Positions 16,098 to 25,266 of a stretch of 45,166 nt of DNA are shown here, piece after piece. Every line of letters starts with the position of its first letter. Position 1 is the stretch's first letter. The notes beneath the pieces are model-generated. The model ran no database searches. It was not told the origin of the DNA and was given only the letters and a program-made list of their open reading frames with translations. Both the position numbers and the translations under genes were made by a program. Location of the stretch: contig NZ_JAJGSX010000056.1 of the NCBI RefSeq assembly GCF_021245725.1, forward strand, positions 1 through 45,166, written 5' to 3'. The stretch is from Pseudonocardia sp. TRM90224 (GTDB lineage: Bacteria > Actinomycetota > Actinomycetes > Mycobacteriales > Pseudonocardiaceae).

Positions 16098-17120
16098 GTG
16101 ACGCCGGAACAGGCCGCGGAGCGGGTGGAGCACCTGCGCGAGCTCCGCCGGTTCGACGACGCCGAGCGGCTGGCGAGGGAGGCTCTCGCCGCCGAGCCGG
16201 GCGACTCCGGCCTCCTCGCCGAGCTGTCGGCGACCCTGCTCGCGGTCGACCGCTACGAGGAAGGGCTGGCCGCCGCCGGCGCCGCGCTGGCCGCCGCCCC
16301 CGACCACGAGTGGGCCTTCCGGCTCTACACCACCCACCTGTCCTGGCTGGGCAAGCACGACGAGGCCGTGCTGCGGTCGGAGCAGACGGTGGCGCGCGAC
16401 CCCGACTCGGCGGAGGCCCACGCGCACCACGCGTTCGTGCTGAACCGCGCCGGTCAGCACGCGCGGGCCCTGCCCGCCGCGCGGCAGGCGGTCGAGCTCG
16501 ACCCGGACGACGCCGATCACCACGTGCTCGTCGGCGACGTCGCCGCGGACCTCAAGAAGTGGCGCATCGCGCGGCTGGCCTACCACGAAGCCCTGCGCGT
16601 CGACCCGACCCACTTCGGCGCGCGCCACAACCTGGCCGCGCTCGACTCGACGATGCTGCGGATCGGCCCGGCGCTGCGCGGGATGGTCGAGGCCGGTTCG
16701 ATGGATCCCCGCGAGCCGCTCGTCGCGGAGAACCTCACCAGGCTGATGTGGCGCCACGTGCTCCTGCACGTGGTGACGCTGCTCGTCGGCGCAACCGTCG
16801 TCCTGGTGTTCGGCGGCGTCAGCAGCCCTGGACCGGTCGTGCACATCCTCGCGACGCTGTCCGTCCTCGACGTGATCCCGCTCGCGTGGTGGGTGTCGCG
16901 AGCGCTCCGCTCCGTGAACCGGACGGCCGTCCTCACGATCGCCCGCTCGGAGCCCGGCTACCGCCTCACGCTGGGCGCCGTCGGGCTGGGCCTGCTGCTC
17001 CAGCTGGGGGCGGCGGTCACCGGGCTCGGCTGGTTCTCCCTCGGCGTCATGGCCGTGCTCGGCGTGCTCCTCGTCGTCTTCATCCGGTTCGTCGCGCGGC
17101 AGCCGACGGACGAGATGTAG
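16098..17120 (+). CDS. TPR-repeat membrane protein
   Basis: 340 residues from a GTG at 16098; the longer frame upstream is antisense to the prenyl synthase. The N-terminal 210 residues hold about four to five tetratricopeptide repeats (for example HHAFVLNRAGQHARALPAAR, DLKKWRIARLAYHEALRVDP). After residue 220 come four membrane helices in two pairs. This is a membrane-anchored protein-interaction scaffold facing the cytoplasm at its N-terminus. A possible -10 CATACT lies just before the GTG, so the transcript may be nearly leaderless. The partner is unknown. Confidence 0.8.
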   Translation: MTPEQAAERVEHLRELRRFDDAERLAREALAAEPGDSGLLAELSATLLAVDRYEEGLAAAGAALAAAPDHEWAFRLYTTHLSWLGKHDEAVLRSEQTVARDPDSAEAHAHHAFVLNRAGQHARALPAARQAVELDPDDADHHVLVGDVAADLKKWRIARLAYHEALRVDPTHFGARHNLAALDSTMLRIGPALRGMVEAGSMDPREPLVAENLTRLMWRHVLLHVVTLLVGATVVLVFGGVSSPGPVVHILATLSVLDVIPLAWWVSRALRSVNRTAVLTIARSEPGYRLTLGAVGLGLLLQLGAAVTGLGWFSLGVMAVLGVLLVVFIRFVARQPTDEM

Positions 17121-17191
17121 GTCCGCCCCCAACCAACGCGCCGGTTCTTTGGTCAACACCTGTGTCCACATCACCATCACAGGAGCGACCC

Positions 17192-18301
17192 ATGCAGAAA
17201 TCGCTGGAGCACGTCCGGCTGCGGGCCACCTGGTGGGGGCGCGGCACCGCGGCGCTCGCCATGGTTGCGGCGCTGTTGATGGTGCCGGCGGTCGTCACCG
17301 CTTGGGCTCAGTACGCCGCGGTGCGCGCGAGCATCCGCCCGGGTGTGGGTGTCTCTGAGAACGGCGCCTCGGTGGATACCGGGCCCTTCGCCGACGCCGT
17401 TGCTTCGGCTCCGCGATGGGACCTTGCCCTCACCCTGCTGCCGTACGTCGTCGTCGCAGCCACAGCGGTGATGATGGTGTGGGTCGCCAGGGTCCGGGAC
17501 GACGCTGCAACGCTCGCCCCGCATCACCGGTTCCGGCTCTCCCGCCGCTTCGCGATCGGCGGCCTGGCCGTCCCGTTCGCCAACCTCTGGTGGTCGCGGC
17601 GGATCGTCGACGACCTGTGGGCCGCCCGCCCAGGCGCAGGACCATTGATCGTTCGGGCTTGGCGGGCGTGCCTGATCGGCGCGTTCCTCGTCAGCGCTGC
17701 CCGGAGCGCGACGACGTTCCTCATCGAGGAGAGTGCCGCCTTCGTGGACAAGCTCGTCGTCGGGGTCACCAGCGAGCTGGTGGGCAGCATCTTCTACACG
17801 GTCGAGGTCCTGCTCGTCCTCAGCGCCGCGGTCCTGCTGGCCGTCATCGTCCGGCGGATCGAAGTGCGTCGTCCCGAGCCGGACACCTCCGAAAAGGGCC
17901 CTGCCGATGGTGGCCGCTCGTGGCCTGTCCTCACGCTGGCCATGTGCGCCGTCCCGACCCTCTCGACAGCTGCCGCAGGACTGTCCTTGATCACGGTCGC
18001 GCTCGCCTGGAGCGCACAAGGGCCGACGGGCGCCGCTTTCGCCGCGATTCCCTTCATGGGCTCGTTCTTCCTCTTCGCCCAGGCCGCCTGCCTCGCGGCG
18101 CTGCTCGTCAGGTTCGCCCGCGAGCCACACCGCTACGCCACACGGTTGACTGCGGCCCTCTGCATCTTCGTCGGCATCGACGTCAAGGCCGTCGCGACCG
18201 TGCCGCTCCTGGTCGCCGATCAGCTCGTCGCGGGCCTCGTGCTCGCGACACTGCTCGCCACGGCATGGGCACTCCGACGGCTCGAACGGATCTCGCAATA
18301 G
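17192..18301 (+). CDS. DUF4328 multi-pass membrane protein
   Basis: 369 residues; AGGAG lies 6 bases before the ATG at 17192. Hydrophobic segments give about seven to eight membrane helices. The block WVARVRDDAATLAP, HHRFRLSRRFAIGGLAVPFA and NLWWSRRIVDDLWAA (about residues 94-150) is the DUF4328 signature. It lies 71 bases after the TPR gene on the same strand. DUF4328 proteins are common in actinomycetes and have no established function. Confidence 0.8.
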   Translation: MQKSLEHVRLRATWWGRGTAALAMVAALLMVPAVVTAWAQYAAVRASIRPGVGVSENGASVDTGPFADAVASAPRWDLALTLLPYVVVAATAVMMVWVARVRDDAATLAPHHRFRLSRRFAIGGLAVPFANLWWSRRIVDDLWAARPGAGPLIVRAWRACLIGAFLVSAARSATTFLIEESAAFVDKLVVGVTSELVGSIFYTVEVLLVLSAAVLLAVIVRRIEVRRPEPDTSEKGPADGGRSWPVLTLAMCAVPTLSTAAAGLSLITVALAWSAQGPTGAAFAAIPFMGSFFLFAQAACLAALLVRFAREPHRYATRLTAALCIFVGIDVKAVATVPLLVADQLVAGLVLATLLATAWALRRLERISQ

Positions 18302-18322
18302 GGGCCGCTCACGACCTCGCCG

Positions 18323-19681
18323 TCACCCGTCCATCCGGTCCAGGACCTCCCGCACCAGGTCCATGGACGTGTGCGGGTGCAGGAAGGCGAAGCGGGCCAC
18401 CGTCTCGCCTTCCCACGCCGACGGGGGGATGAAGGCCACCTGGTCGGCGAGCAGCTGGTCGGCCCATGCCGTGTACTGCGCCGGCTCCCAACCCAGGCGC
18501 CGGAAGAGGACGACGCCGAGGTCGGGTTCACGGATCAGCTCCAGGTTCGCCCGGCCCCGGATCTCGTCGGCGGTGTCGCGGGCCAGCTGCAACGCGGTCT
18601 CGACGGCGTCGGTATAGGCCGCGACGCCGTGCACGGCCAGCGAGAACCACAGCGGCAGGCCGCGGGCCCTCCTGGTGAGGTGGTAGGCGTAGTCGGTCGG
18701 GTTCCACTCGGCCGGGCGGTCGTGGATGACGTCGAGGTAGGAGGCGTCCTGCGTGTGCACGCCGCGGGCCTTCTGCGGGTCGCGGTAGATCAGCGCGGCG
18801 CAGTCGAAGGGCGCGAACAGCCACTTGTGCGGGTCGACGATGAACGAGTCGGCGTGCTCGATCCCGTTGTACTTGTGCCGCACCGAGGGCGCGAACAGCC
18901 CGCCGCCGCCGTAGGCGCCGTCGACGTGGAACCACAGGTCGTGCTCGCGGGCGACGGCGGCGATCCCGGCGAGGTCGTCGACGATGCCGGCGTTGGTCGT
19001 TCCCGAGGTTGCCACGACGACCGCGATCGAGGACGGGTCGCCGTCGGCGTCGATCGCCGCGCGCAACGCCTCGCCGGTGAGCTGGTGGTCGTCGGTCGGC
19101 ACCGTGAGCGCGTCCATCTCGAGGATCTTCAACGTGTTCACGATCGACGAGTGCGCGTCGGAGCCGACGGCGGCCCGCCACCGCCGCCCGTCGGCGCCCA
19201 CCTTCTTCTTCGCCATCTCCCGGGCCACCACCAGCGCCGAGAGGTTCGCCGCCGACCCACCGGACACGAAGCACCCGCCCGCGGTGTCGGGCAGCCCGGC
19301 CTTGTCGGCGATCAGCCGCAGCACCTCGTTCTCCGCGTGCACGGCGCCGGCGGCCTCCAGCCACGAGATCCCCTGGATCGACGCGCAGGAGACGAGCATG
19401 TCGAACAGGAGCGCGGCCTTCGTCGGCGCGGCGGGGATGAACCCGAGGAAGCGCGGGCTGTCGGCCGAGATGACGGTGGGGGCGAGCATCGAGGTGTAGA
19501 CCCCCAGCACCTGGTCGGCGTTGGTGCCCTCCGCGGAGAGCAGGCCGCGCGTGGCCCGGGCGAGGTCGGCCGCATCGCGCGGGCCCTGATCGAGGGGAAC
19601 GGGGTCGAGCCGCAGCCGGTTCTCCGCGTACGCGAGGACGGACCGGATCATCTGCTCGGTGGTGGCGTCGACGCTGTGCAT
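18323..19681 (-). CDS. Group II PLP-dependent amino acid decarboxylase
   Basis: 452 residues from the ATG at 19681. Fold type I group II decarboxylase, related to aromatic-amino-acid, histidine, DABA and glutamate decarboxylases. The PLP lysine is in DPHKWLFAPFDC (Lys286), the PLP-ring Asp in FHVDGAYGG (Asp254), and VSGGSAANLSAL binds the phosphate. It converts an amino acid to an amine; aromatic or branched substrates are most likely, but substrate specificity cannot be read reliably. Divergent from the DUF427 gene and convergent with the DUF4328 gene. Confidence 0.88.
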   Translation of the reverse strand: MHSVDATTEQMIRSVLAYAENRLRLDPVPLDQGPRDAADLARATRGLLSAEGTNADQVLGVYTSMLAPTVISADSPRFLGFIPAAPTKAALLFDMLVSCASIQGISWLEAAGAVHAENEVLRLIADKAGLPDTAGGCFVSGGSAANLSALVVAREMAKKKVGADGRRWRAAVGSDAHSSIVNTLKILEMDALTVPTDDHQLTGEALRAAIDADGDPSSIAVVVATSGTTNAGIVDDLAGIAAVAREHDLWFHVDGAYGGGGLFAPSVRHKYNGIEHADSFIVDPHKWLFAPFDCAALIYRDPQKARGVHTQDASYLDVIHDRPAEWNPTDYAYHLTRRARGLPLWFSLAVHGVAAYTDAVETALQLARDTADEIRGRANLELIREPDLGVVLFRRLGWEPAQYTAWADQLLADQVAFIPPSAWEGETVARFAFLHPHTSMDLVREVLDRMDG

Positions 19682-19798
19682 GGCCGGAACGTTGGCAGCG
19701 GCGTCGGGCTGCGGCAATGGCCGCGACGGCGCCTCTGCCTGCGCCAACTGTCCGCCGCGCACATTCCGGGGAACAGCCCCGGACGCGGCGGGGTTGGC

Positions 19799-20179
19799 AT
19801 GGACATGGCTGACAGGCAGGTAATCGTGCCCGGACCGGACCACCCCATCACGATCGAACCGAACCCGTCACGGGTCGTCGTCACGGTCGCCGGCAAGGTC
19901 GTCGCCGACTCGAGCAACGCCGTGCTGCTGCGTGAGGCGTCCTACCCCGGTGTCGTCTACATCCCGCGTCAGGACGTCGACACCACGCTGATCGAGCGCA
20001 CCGAGCACACGAGCTGGTGCCCGTACAAGGGCGAAGCGTCCTACTACAGCATCCCGGCCGGTGGCGACCGCTCGGCAAACGCGATCTGGACGTACGAGAC
20101 GCCGCACGACGCGGTGGCCGAGATCAAGGACCACGTGGCGTTCTACCCGGACCGCGTCGACTCCATCGACGTCAGCTGA
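19799..20179 (+). CDS. DUF427 domain protein
   Basis: 126 residues; an in-frame ATG at 19805 is an alternative start. The beta-rich sequence contains the DUF427 pattern: GKVVADS, an ASYPGVVYIPRQDVD segment, the central HTSWCPYKGEASYYS and the closing FYPDRVD. DUF427 proteins are small, mostly stand-alone proteins of unproven biochemical role. It is followed by the long palindrome at 20194, which probably ends its transcript. Confidence 0.9.
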   Translation: MDMADRQVIVPGPDHPITIEPNPSRVVVTVAGKVVADSSNAVLLREASYPGVVYIPRQDVDTTLIERTEHTSWCPYKGEASYYSIPAGGDRSANAIWTYETPHDAVAEIKDHVAFYPDRVDSIDVS

Positions 20180-20193
20180 GCACGGCCCCGAAG

Positions 20194-20256
20194 TTCCCCA
20201 CCGTTTTGGGTGGATGCGCGCCGAAATGGCGCGCATGTGCCCAAAACGGTGGGGAA
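20194..20256. terminator. Long palindrome, copy A (bidirectional terminator-like)
   Basis: TTCCCCACCGTTTTGGG at 20194-20210 pairs perfectly over 17 bp with 20240-20256. Inside it a second perfect 9-bp stem, ATGCGCGCC/GGCGCGCAT, closes on the loop GAAAT. It sits between two convergent genes (DUF427 and FAH), where a bidirectional terminator is expected. The outer stem is shared with copies at 27574 and 39582. Confidence 0.75.
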
Positions 20257-20264
20257 GTCGGCGG

Positions 20265-21101
20265 TCAGGCCTGGCCGAACACCTGCCGCTGCCGCCCGAG
20301 GCCCTCGATCTCGATCTCGACGACGTCACCGGCGGAGATGTAGGGGAACCGGCCCGAGAGCGCGACGCCTTCGGGGGTGCCGGTGAGCACGACGTCGCCG
20401 GTCTCCAGCGCCATGTACTGGCTCAGGTGCCAGATCAGGAAGTCGACGTCGAAGATCAGGTCGGCCGTCGAGGAGTCCTGCCGCGGCTCGCCGTTGACCC
20501 AGCTGCGCAGGCGCAGGTTCGACGGGTCCACCTCGTCGGCGGTGACGAGCCACGGGCCGAGCGGGCTGAAGCCCGGCGCCGACTTGCCCTTGCTCCACTG
20601 CCCACCCGATTCCTCGATCTGGAACGTGCGCTCCGAGAGGTCGTTGGCGACGAGGTAGCCGGCGACGTGCTTGCGCGAGTCTGCGGGCGAGTCGAGGTAG
20701 AGCGCGCGCTCGCCGATGACGACGCCGAGCTCGACCTCCCAGTCGGTCTTCTCGCTCTTGCGCGGGACGTCCACCGGGTCGTTCGGGCCGCCGACGGTGT
20801 TGGGGGTCTTGAGGAAGACGATCGGCGTGCTCGGCGGGGCGGAGCCCGATTCGGCGGCGTGCGCCGCGTAGTTCATGCCGATGCAGATGATCGCGCTCGG
20901 GCGGGCGATCGGGGCGCCGATGCGCATCTCGGCCGCGCCGGCGAGCTCGGGCAGGTCTGCGGCCGCGACGAGCGCCGGCAGGTCGAGCGCGAGCGTCGTC
21001 GCGTCGATGTCGCTGATCACGCCGCTCAGGTCGAGGTGGCGGTCGCCGTCGATCAGGACGGGGATCTCGTGCCCGATCTCCCCCAGTCGCGCGAGCTTCA
21101 T
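20265..21101 (-). CDS. Fumarylacetoacetate hydrolase (FAH) family protein
   Basis: 278 residues from the ATG at 21101, with GGAGGGAA 7 bases or so upstream. The core fold motif IICIGMNYAAHAAESG is followed by the metal-binding EVELGVVIG, and the C-terminus has GDVVLTGTPEGVA. Family members cleave or decarboxylate beta-keto acids of aromatic or other catabolic pathways with Mg or Mn. It lies 85 bases downstream of the PucR gene on the same strand, with a perfect palindrome between them that may be an operator. The substrate is unknown. Confidence 0.92.
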   Translation of the reverse strand: MKLARLGEIGHEIPVLIDGDRHLDLSGVISDIDATTLALDLPALVAAADLPELAGAAEMRIGAPIARPSAIICIGMNYAAHAAESGSAPPSTPIVFLKTPNTVGGPNDPVDVPRKSEKTDWEVELGVVIGERALYLDSPADSRKHVAGYLVANDLSERTFQIEESGGQWSKGKSAPGFSPLGPWLVTADEVDPSNLRLRSWVNGEPRQDSSTADLIFDVDFLIWHLSQYMALETGDVVLTGTPEGVALSGRFPYISAGDVVEIEIEGLGRQRQVFGQA

Positions 21102-21130
21102 CGAGCGTTCCCTCCTGCAATCCGGCACGG

Positions 21131-21147
21131 CAGACATCCGATGTCTG
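21131..21147. promoter_or_regulatory. Perfect palindrome upstream of the FAH gene
   Basis: CAGACAT at 21131-21137 and ATGTCTG at 21141-21147 form a perfect 7-bp dyad around CCG, about 30-46 bases before the FAH start. Size and place fit a dimeric repressor site (GntR- or TetR-like), but the protein that binds it is not identified. Confidence 0.45.
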
Positions 21148-21186
21148 ATCGGGGACACCGTACCTGATCGATGTGTATGGGAGAGG

Positions 21187-22722
21187 TCAGTCGCCCGGCA
21201 CCCGCGACGCCGCGAGCAGCCGGATCCCGGCCCACAGCTCGACCCGCACGGCCGTGAGCCCGAGATCGCGCGCGAGCAACGTCTCGACGCGCCGGATGCG
21301 GTGGCGCAGCGTGTGCCGGTGCACCCCGAGTGCCGCGGCGGCGGCGTCCCACTCGGCGTTGTGCTCCAGCCAGGTGCCCAGCGAGCGCAGCAGGTCGCCC
21401 CGGCCGGTCGCGTCGTGCTCGATCAACGGCCGCAGCAGCGACTCCGCGAACGCCACGGCCGACGGCGTGGCCAGCAGGCTCAGCAGGCCGGCCGCGCCGA
21501 TGTCGGCGAAGGCGGTGTAGCCCCGGCCGGTGCGCTGCCCCGCTTCGAGCGCCTGCTCGGCCTCGCGGGACGCGCGGTGCAGCTCGACGATCGTGGCCTC
21601 GCTCGACTCGCCAACGACCAGCTCCTCCGACGCGGCGGCCGCGGTCAGCACCCGCTGGCGCATCCGCCCGCCCGCGGAGTGCACGATCGCCAGCCGCTCG
21701 CCGACCTCGGCCCGGAACACCCGCTCCCCCGCAGTCGCCGCGGCGGCCGCGACGATCTCGGAGAGGTCGTCGCGGCACCGCGGCTCCCCCGCGACCAGCA
21801 ACAACCGCACCGGCTCCCGCGGCAGCCCGCCCCACAGGTCGTCGGCCAGCTTGGCCGCCCGCTCGGCGTCGCCGCTGACCAGCAGGTCGAAGATCGTCGT
21901 GCGCAGGTGCGACTCCGCGGTTTGCAGCGCGGTCGACTGCGCCAGCATGAGCGTCAGCAGCGAGACGGCCGTGTTCAGGACGTTGCGCTGCTCCTGGCCG
22001 AGCCGCTGGGTGCTGCCGACGGCGAGGAAACCGCCGTTGCGACGGCCGATCCGCAGCGACTGGACGACGATCTGGTCGCCGTCGACCGACAGCGTGGCGC
22101 TGACCGGCGTGCTGAGGTCGCGGAAGCGCTCCAACTCGGTCGCGAGCCAGCCGCCGCGCCGCGCGGCGCCGGCCGGGAACGCGTGCTCGACGGTGCCCGC
22201 GGCGTCCAGGAGCAGCGCCCAGCCGTCGAGCCGCTCGGCGATCCGCCGCACCAGCCCGGCCGGGCCGGCCGCGACCGCCGCCCTGGTCAGCTCCTGCTGG
22301 GCCTGCGCGATGCGGGTCACCTCGGCGTATTGGTCGGCGGCGAGCGCCTCCCAGACGGTGCGGCTGATCGTGATGAACGGGGTCTTCTCCGGCACCTGCA
22401 GCAACGGCAGCCCGCGTTCGGCGGCCGCGACGACCAGCTCGTCGGGGACCATCGCGTGCTGGATGCCGACCCCGAAGCCCAGCCCCGCGACGCCGGCGTC
22501 GATGAGCCGCTGCACGTACGCGGTCGCCACACCGTCCAGTGCGCCCGCCTCGAACCACATCCCGACCGAGAGCAGCAGCTCGCCGCCCTCGAGGTACGGG
22601 GTGGGGTCGGCCAGCTCGCTCGCGTGCACCCAGCGCACCTCCTGGCCCGCCATCTCGCCGCAGGCGAGCACGGTGAGCCCGAGCGCCGGCTGGGCCAGCA
22701 ACGCGCCGAGGGTGACAGGCAT
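21187..22722 (-). CDS. PucR-family transcriptional regulator
   Basis: 511 residues from the ATG at 22722, preceded by GGAGG. The N-terminal 125 residues are the PucR sensor domain (VRWVHASELADPTPYLEGGE, ELLLSVGMW), the middle resembles the CdaR GGDEF-like region, and the C-terminus carries the PucR helix-turn-helix (WLEHNAEWDAAAAALGVHRH, TLRHRIRRVE). PucR proteins usually activate genes of purine, amino acid or other nitrogen compound catabolism in response to the pathway substrate. It is divergent from the permease-Usp-decarboxylase-hydrolase operon, its most likely target, and followed by the FAH gene. Confidence 0.92.
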   Translation of the reverse strand: MPVTLGALLAQPALGLTVLACGEMAGQEVRWVHASELADPTPYLEGGELLLSVGMWFEAGALDGVATAYVQRLIDAGVAGLGFGVGIQHAMVPDELVVAAAERGLPLLQVPEKTPFITISRTVWEALAADQYAEVTRIAQAQQELTRAAVAAGPAGLVRRIAERLDGWALLLDAAGTVEHAFPAGAARRGGWLATELERFRDLSTPVSATLSVDGDQIVVQSLRIGRRNGGFLAVGSTQRLGQEQRNVLNTAVSLLTLMLAQSTALQTAESHLRTTIFDLLVSGDAERAAKLADDLWGGLPREPVRLLLVAGEPRCRDDLSEIVAAAAATAGERVFRAEVGERLAIVHSAGGRMRQRVLTAAAASEELVVGESSEATIVELHRASREAEQALEAGQRTGRGYTAFADIGAAGLLSLLATPSAVAFAESLLRPLIEHDATGRGDLLRSLGTWLEHNAEWDAAAAALGVHRHTLRHRIRRVETLLARDLGLTAVRVELWAGIRLLAASRVPGD

Positions 22723-22942
22723 CCGACCTCCGACTGCTCGTCGCCCTGACCAGAACGTCTCATGGTGACACGAGCACACGCGACGAACATCCGCTGAACG
22801 GTCGCGCGAAGCACAGCTCGTGCTGTCTCTACAGCCTGCCGCGATGTCCCACCCGACACTCGAACATCGCCACGCAGGCACCTTCCCGGTGTGATCCATA
22901 CCACTTAACCTGATCGCCCGACGCCACGCGATGGGAGATCGC
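22723..22942. promoter_or_regulatory. Divergent promoter region between PucR and permease operon
   Basis: 220 bases without a gene separate two divergent starts, so both promoters must lie here. ACAGC at 22813-22817 and GCTGT at 22822-22826 form a short dyad around TCGT near the middle, a candidate PucR site. No clear -35/-10 pair was identified by eye. Confidence 0.35.
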
Positions 22943-24406
22943 ATGACCGGAACGCCGCCGCCCCCTCCCCTGCGAACCGCGCTGATGCGCCGCAAACCGG
23001 TTGCCGCCTTCGTCGCCGAGACCGGCGCCAAGTCCGACGGTGGTGAGCTGAAGCGGTCGATGGGGGTCTTCCAGCTCACGATGCTCGGGGTCGGCGCGAC
23101 GATCGGCACGGGCATCTTCATCGTGATGAACTCCGCGGTGCCCAAGGCCGGGCCGGGTGTGATCCTCTCGTTCGCGATCGCCGGGATCACCGCTGCGCTC
23201 ACCGCGCTCTGCTACGCGGAGCTGGCCTCGACGATCCCCGTCTCGGGATCGTCGTACTCCTACGCCTACGCGACCTTGGGCGAGATCGTCGCCTACGGCG
23301 TGGGGTGGTGCCTGCTGCTCGAGTACGGGGTTTCGGCCGGCGCGATCGTGGTCGGCTGGGGGCAGTACCTCAACGAGGTCTTCCTGGACCTCTTCGGCTT
23401 CCAGCTGCCCGACGCGATCAGTCAACCGCCGGGTGAGGGCGGGATCGTCAACATCCCGGCGATCGTCCTCGTGGCGCTGTGCGTGATCCTGCTGGTCCGC
23501 GGCTCGCGTGAGTCGGCGCTGGTCAACACGATCATGGTGCTGATCAAGATCGCCATCCTCGTGCTGTTCATCCTCATCGCCATCTCGGCGTTCAACAGCG
23601 CGAACCTCGCCGACTTCGCCCCGTTCGGGGTCGCCGGGATCGGCGCGGCGGCCGCGACGATCTTCTTCTCCTTCATCGGCATCGACGCGGTGTCGACGGC
23701 CGGCGAGGAGGTCAAGGACCCGCAGCGCAATCTGCCGCGCGCGATCGTGGCCGCACTGCTGATCGTCTCGACGCTGTACGTGCTGGTGGCGCTCGCAGCC
23801 ATCGGTGCGCAGCAGTGGCAGCTGTTCGAAGGCCAGGAGGCCGGGCTCGCCGACATCCTCCGCGACGTCACCGGCACCGGATGGCCGTCGCTCGTGCTCT
23901 CGCTCGGCGCAGTGCTCTCGCTGTTCAGCGTGACGCTGGTGGTCATCTACGGGCAGACGCGGATCCTGTTCGCGATGTCCCGCGACGGCATGCTGCCCGA
24001 GACCTTCCACAAGGTGAACGCGCGCACGCTGACGCCGGTGCGCAACACGCTCATCGTCGGTCTGTTCATCGCGCTGCTGGGCGCGTTCGTGCCGCTCAGC
24101 ACCCTGACCGACCTCACCAGCATGGGCACGCTCGTCGCGTTCGCCGTGGTGTCGATCGGTGTGATGGTCCTGCGCAGGCGCCAGCCGGACGCCAAGCGCG
24201 GGTTCAGCGTGCCGCTCTTCCCGGTGATACCGCTGCTGAGCGTGGCGGCGTGCGTCTACCTGATCGTGCTGCTGCCGTGGGAGACGTTCCTGCTGTTCGC
24301 ACTCTGGCTGCTCATCGCGTTCACGTTCTATTACTTCTACAGCCGCACGCACTCGCGCCTCGCGGTCGAGCCGGCGGTCGGGTCGTCGGGGGACGAGAAG
24401 TCATGA
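22943..24406 (+). CDS. APC-superfamily amino acid permease (CAT-like)
   Basis: 487 residues from an ATG at 22943, with GGGAG 5 bases upstream; an ATG at 22931 is less well placed. Twelve or so membrane helices. The first helix has the APC substrate motif GVGATIGTGIF, and helix 3-4 region has ALCYAELASTIPVSGSSYSY, typical of cationic amino acid transporters (CAT/YfnA group). It probably brings in the substrate of the enzymes encoded downstream. The stop overlaps the Usp start by 4 bases (ATGA). Confidence 0.92.
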   Translation: MTGTPPPPPLRTALMRRKPVAAFVAETGAKSDGGELKRSMGVFQLTMLGVGATIGTGIFIVMNSAVPKAGPGVILSFAIAGITAALTALCYAELASTIPVSGSSYSYAYATLGEIVAYGVGWCLLLEYGVSAGAIVVGWGQYLNEVFLDLFGFQLPDAISQPPGEGGIVNIPAIVLVALCVILLVRGSRESALVNTIMVLIKIAILVLFILIAISAFNSANLADFAPFGVAGIGAAAATIFFSFIGIDAVSTAGEEVKDPQRNLPRAIVAALLIVSTLYVLVALAAIGAQQWQLFEGQEAGLADILRDVTGTGWPSLVLSLGAVLSLFSVTLVVIYGQTRILFAMSRDGMLPETFHKVNARTLTPVRNTLIVGLFIALLGAFVPLSTLTDLTSMGTLVAFAVVSIGVMVLRRRQPDAKRGFSVPLFPVIPLLSVAACVYLIVLLPWETFLLFALWLLIAFTFYYFYSRTHSRLAVEPAVGSSGDEKS

Positions 24407-25266
24407 AGTACGTCGTCGCCTACTCACGGGACAGCGGTGGGCGCTCGGCGCTCGCGGTCGCCCGGCTCTTCGCCGGCGGGAAGACCTCGCTGTGCGTCTG
24501 CACGATCACGCCCGCGACCTGGGGATACCCGTCGATGGCCGCGGTCGACGTCGAGTACGCCGAGTTCCTGAGCAGCCACGCGGCCGCGGCGCTGGAGGAG
24601 GCACGGGCCTTCCTCGGCGAGGACGTCGACGCCGAGTTCCTCGCCCGCTCGGCACGCACGCCGGCGGCGGGTGCGTTGGAGCTGGTCGCGGAGCTGGACG
24701 CCGGCCTGGTCGTCATCGGCTCGGCGCGCGGCGGGCCGCTGGGGCGCTTCGCCTTCGGCAGCGTCACCAGCAGCCTGCTGCACACCTCGCCGGTGCCGGT
24801 CGCGCTGGCGCCACGCGGCTACCGGCCGGCCCGGCAGGTGCGGCTGCAGCGGATCACGTGCGGTTACGTCGGGCCCGGCGCTTCGGACTCGACGGTGGCC
24901 GCGGCGCTGGAACTGGCGCTGCGGCACGAGGTGCCGCTGCGGCTCGTCACCGGGCTGGTCAGGGACCGGCAGATGTACCCGTCGCTGGTCGGGTACGAGT
25001 CGGAGAAGCTCGTCGAGCAGCAGGTCCGCGTCGACGCCGAGGAAGCGCTGCGCGCGGCCGTCGCCGAGCTCCCGCAGGCCGTCGAGCCGACGTACCAGCT
25101 GGTCGCGGCCACGCACTGGGAGGACGCGCTCGACTCGCTGCACTGGGCCGACGGCGAGGTGCTGGTCGTCGGCTCCAGCCGGCACGGCCTCGGGCGGATC
25201 TTCATGGGCACCAACGCCAGCAAGATCGCCCGCTGCGCGCCGGTGCCGACCGTGGTGGTGCCATGA
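24403..25266 (+). CDS. Tandem universal stress protein (UspA family)
   Basis: 287 residues: two Usp domains of about 140 residues each. Both end in the nucleotide-binding pattern: GSARGGPLGRFAFGSVTSSL in the first and GSSRHGLGRIFMGTNASKI in the second (G-2x-G-9x-G-S/T type). Usp domains bind ATP or other nucleotides and often associate with transporters. Here the gene is overlapped by 4 bases on each side, by the permease and the decarboxylase, so a regulatory role on that permease is plausible. Confidence 0.88.
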   Translation: MKYVVAYSRDSGGRSALAVARLFAGGKTSLCVCTITPATWGYPSMAAVDVEYAEFLSSHAAAALEEARAFLGEDVDAEFLARSARTPAAGALELVAELDAGLVVIGSARGGPLGRFAFGSVTSSLLHTSPVPVALAPRGYRPARQVRLQRITCGYVGPGASDSTVAAALELALRHEVPLRLVTGLVRDRQMYPSLVGYESEKLVEQQVRVDAEEALRAAVAELPQAVEPTYQLVAATHWEDALDSLHWADGEVLVVGSSRHGLGRIFMGTNASKIARCAPVPTVVVP

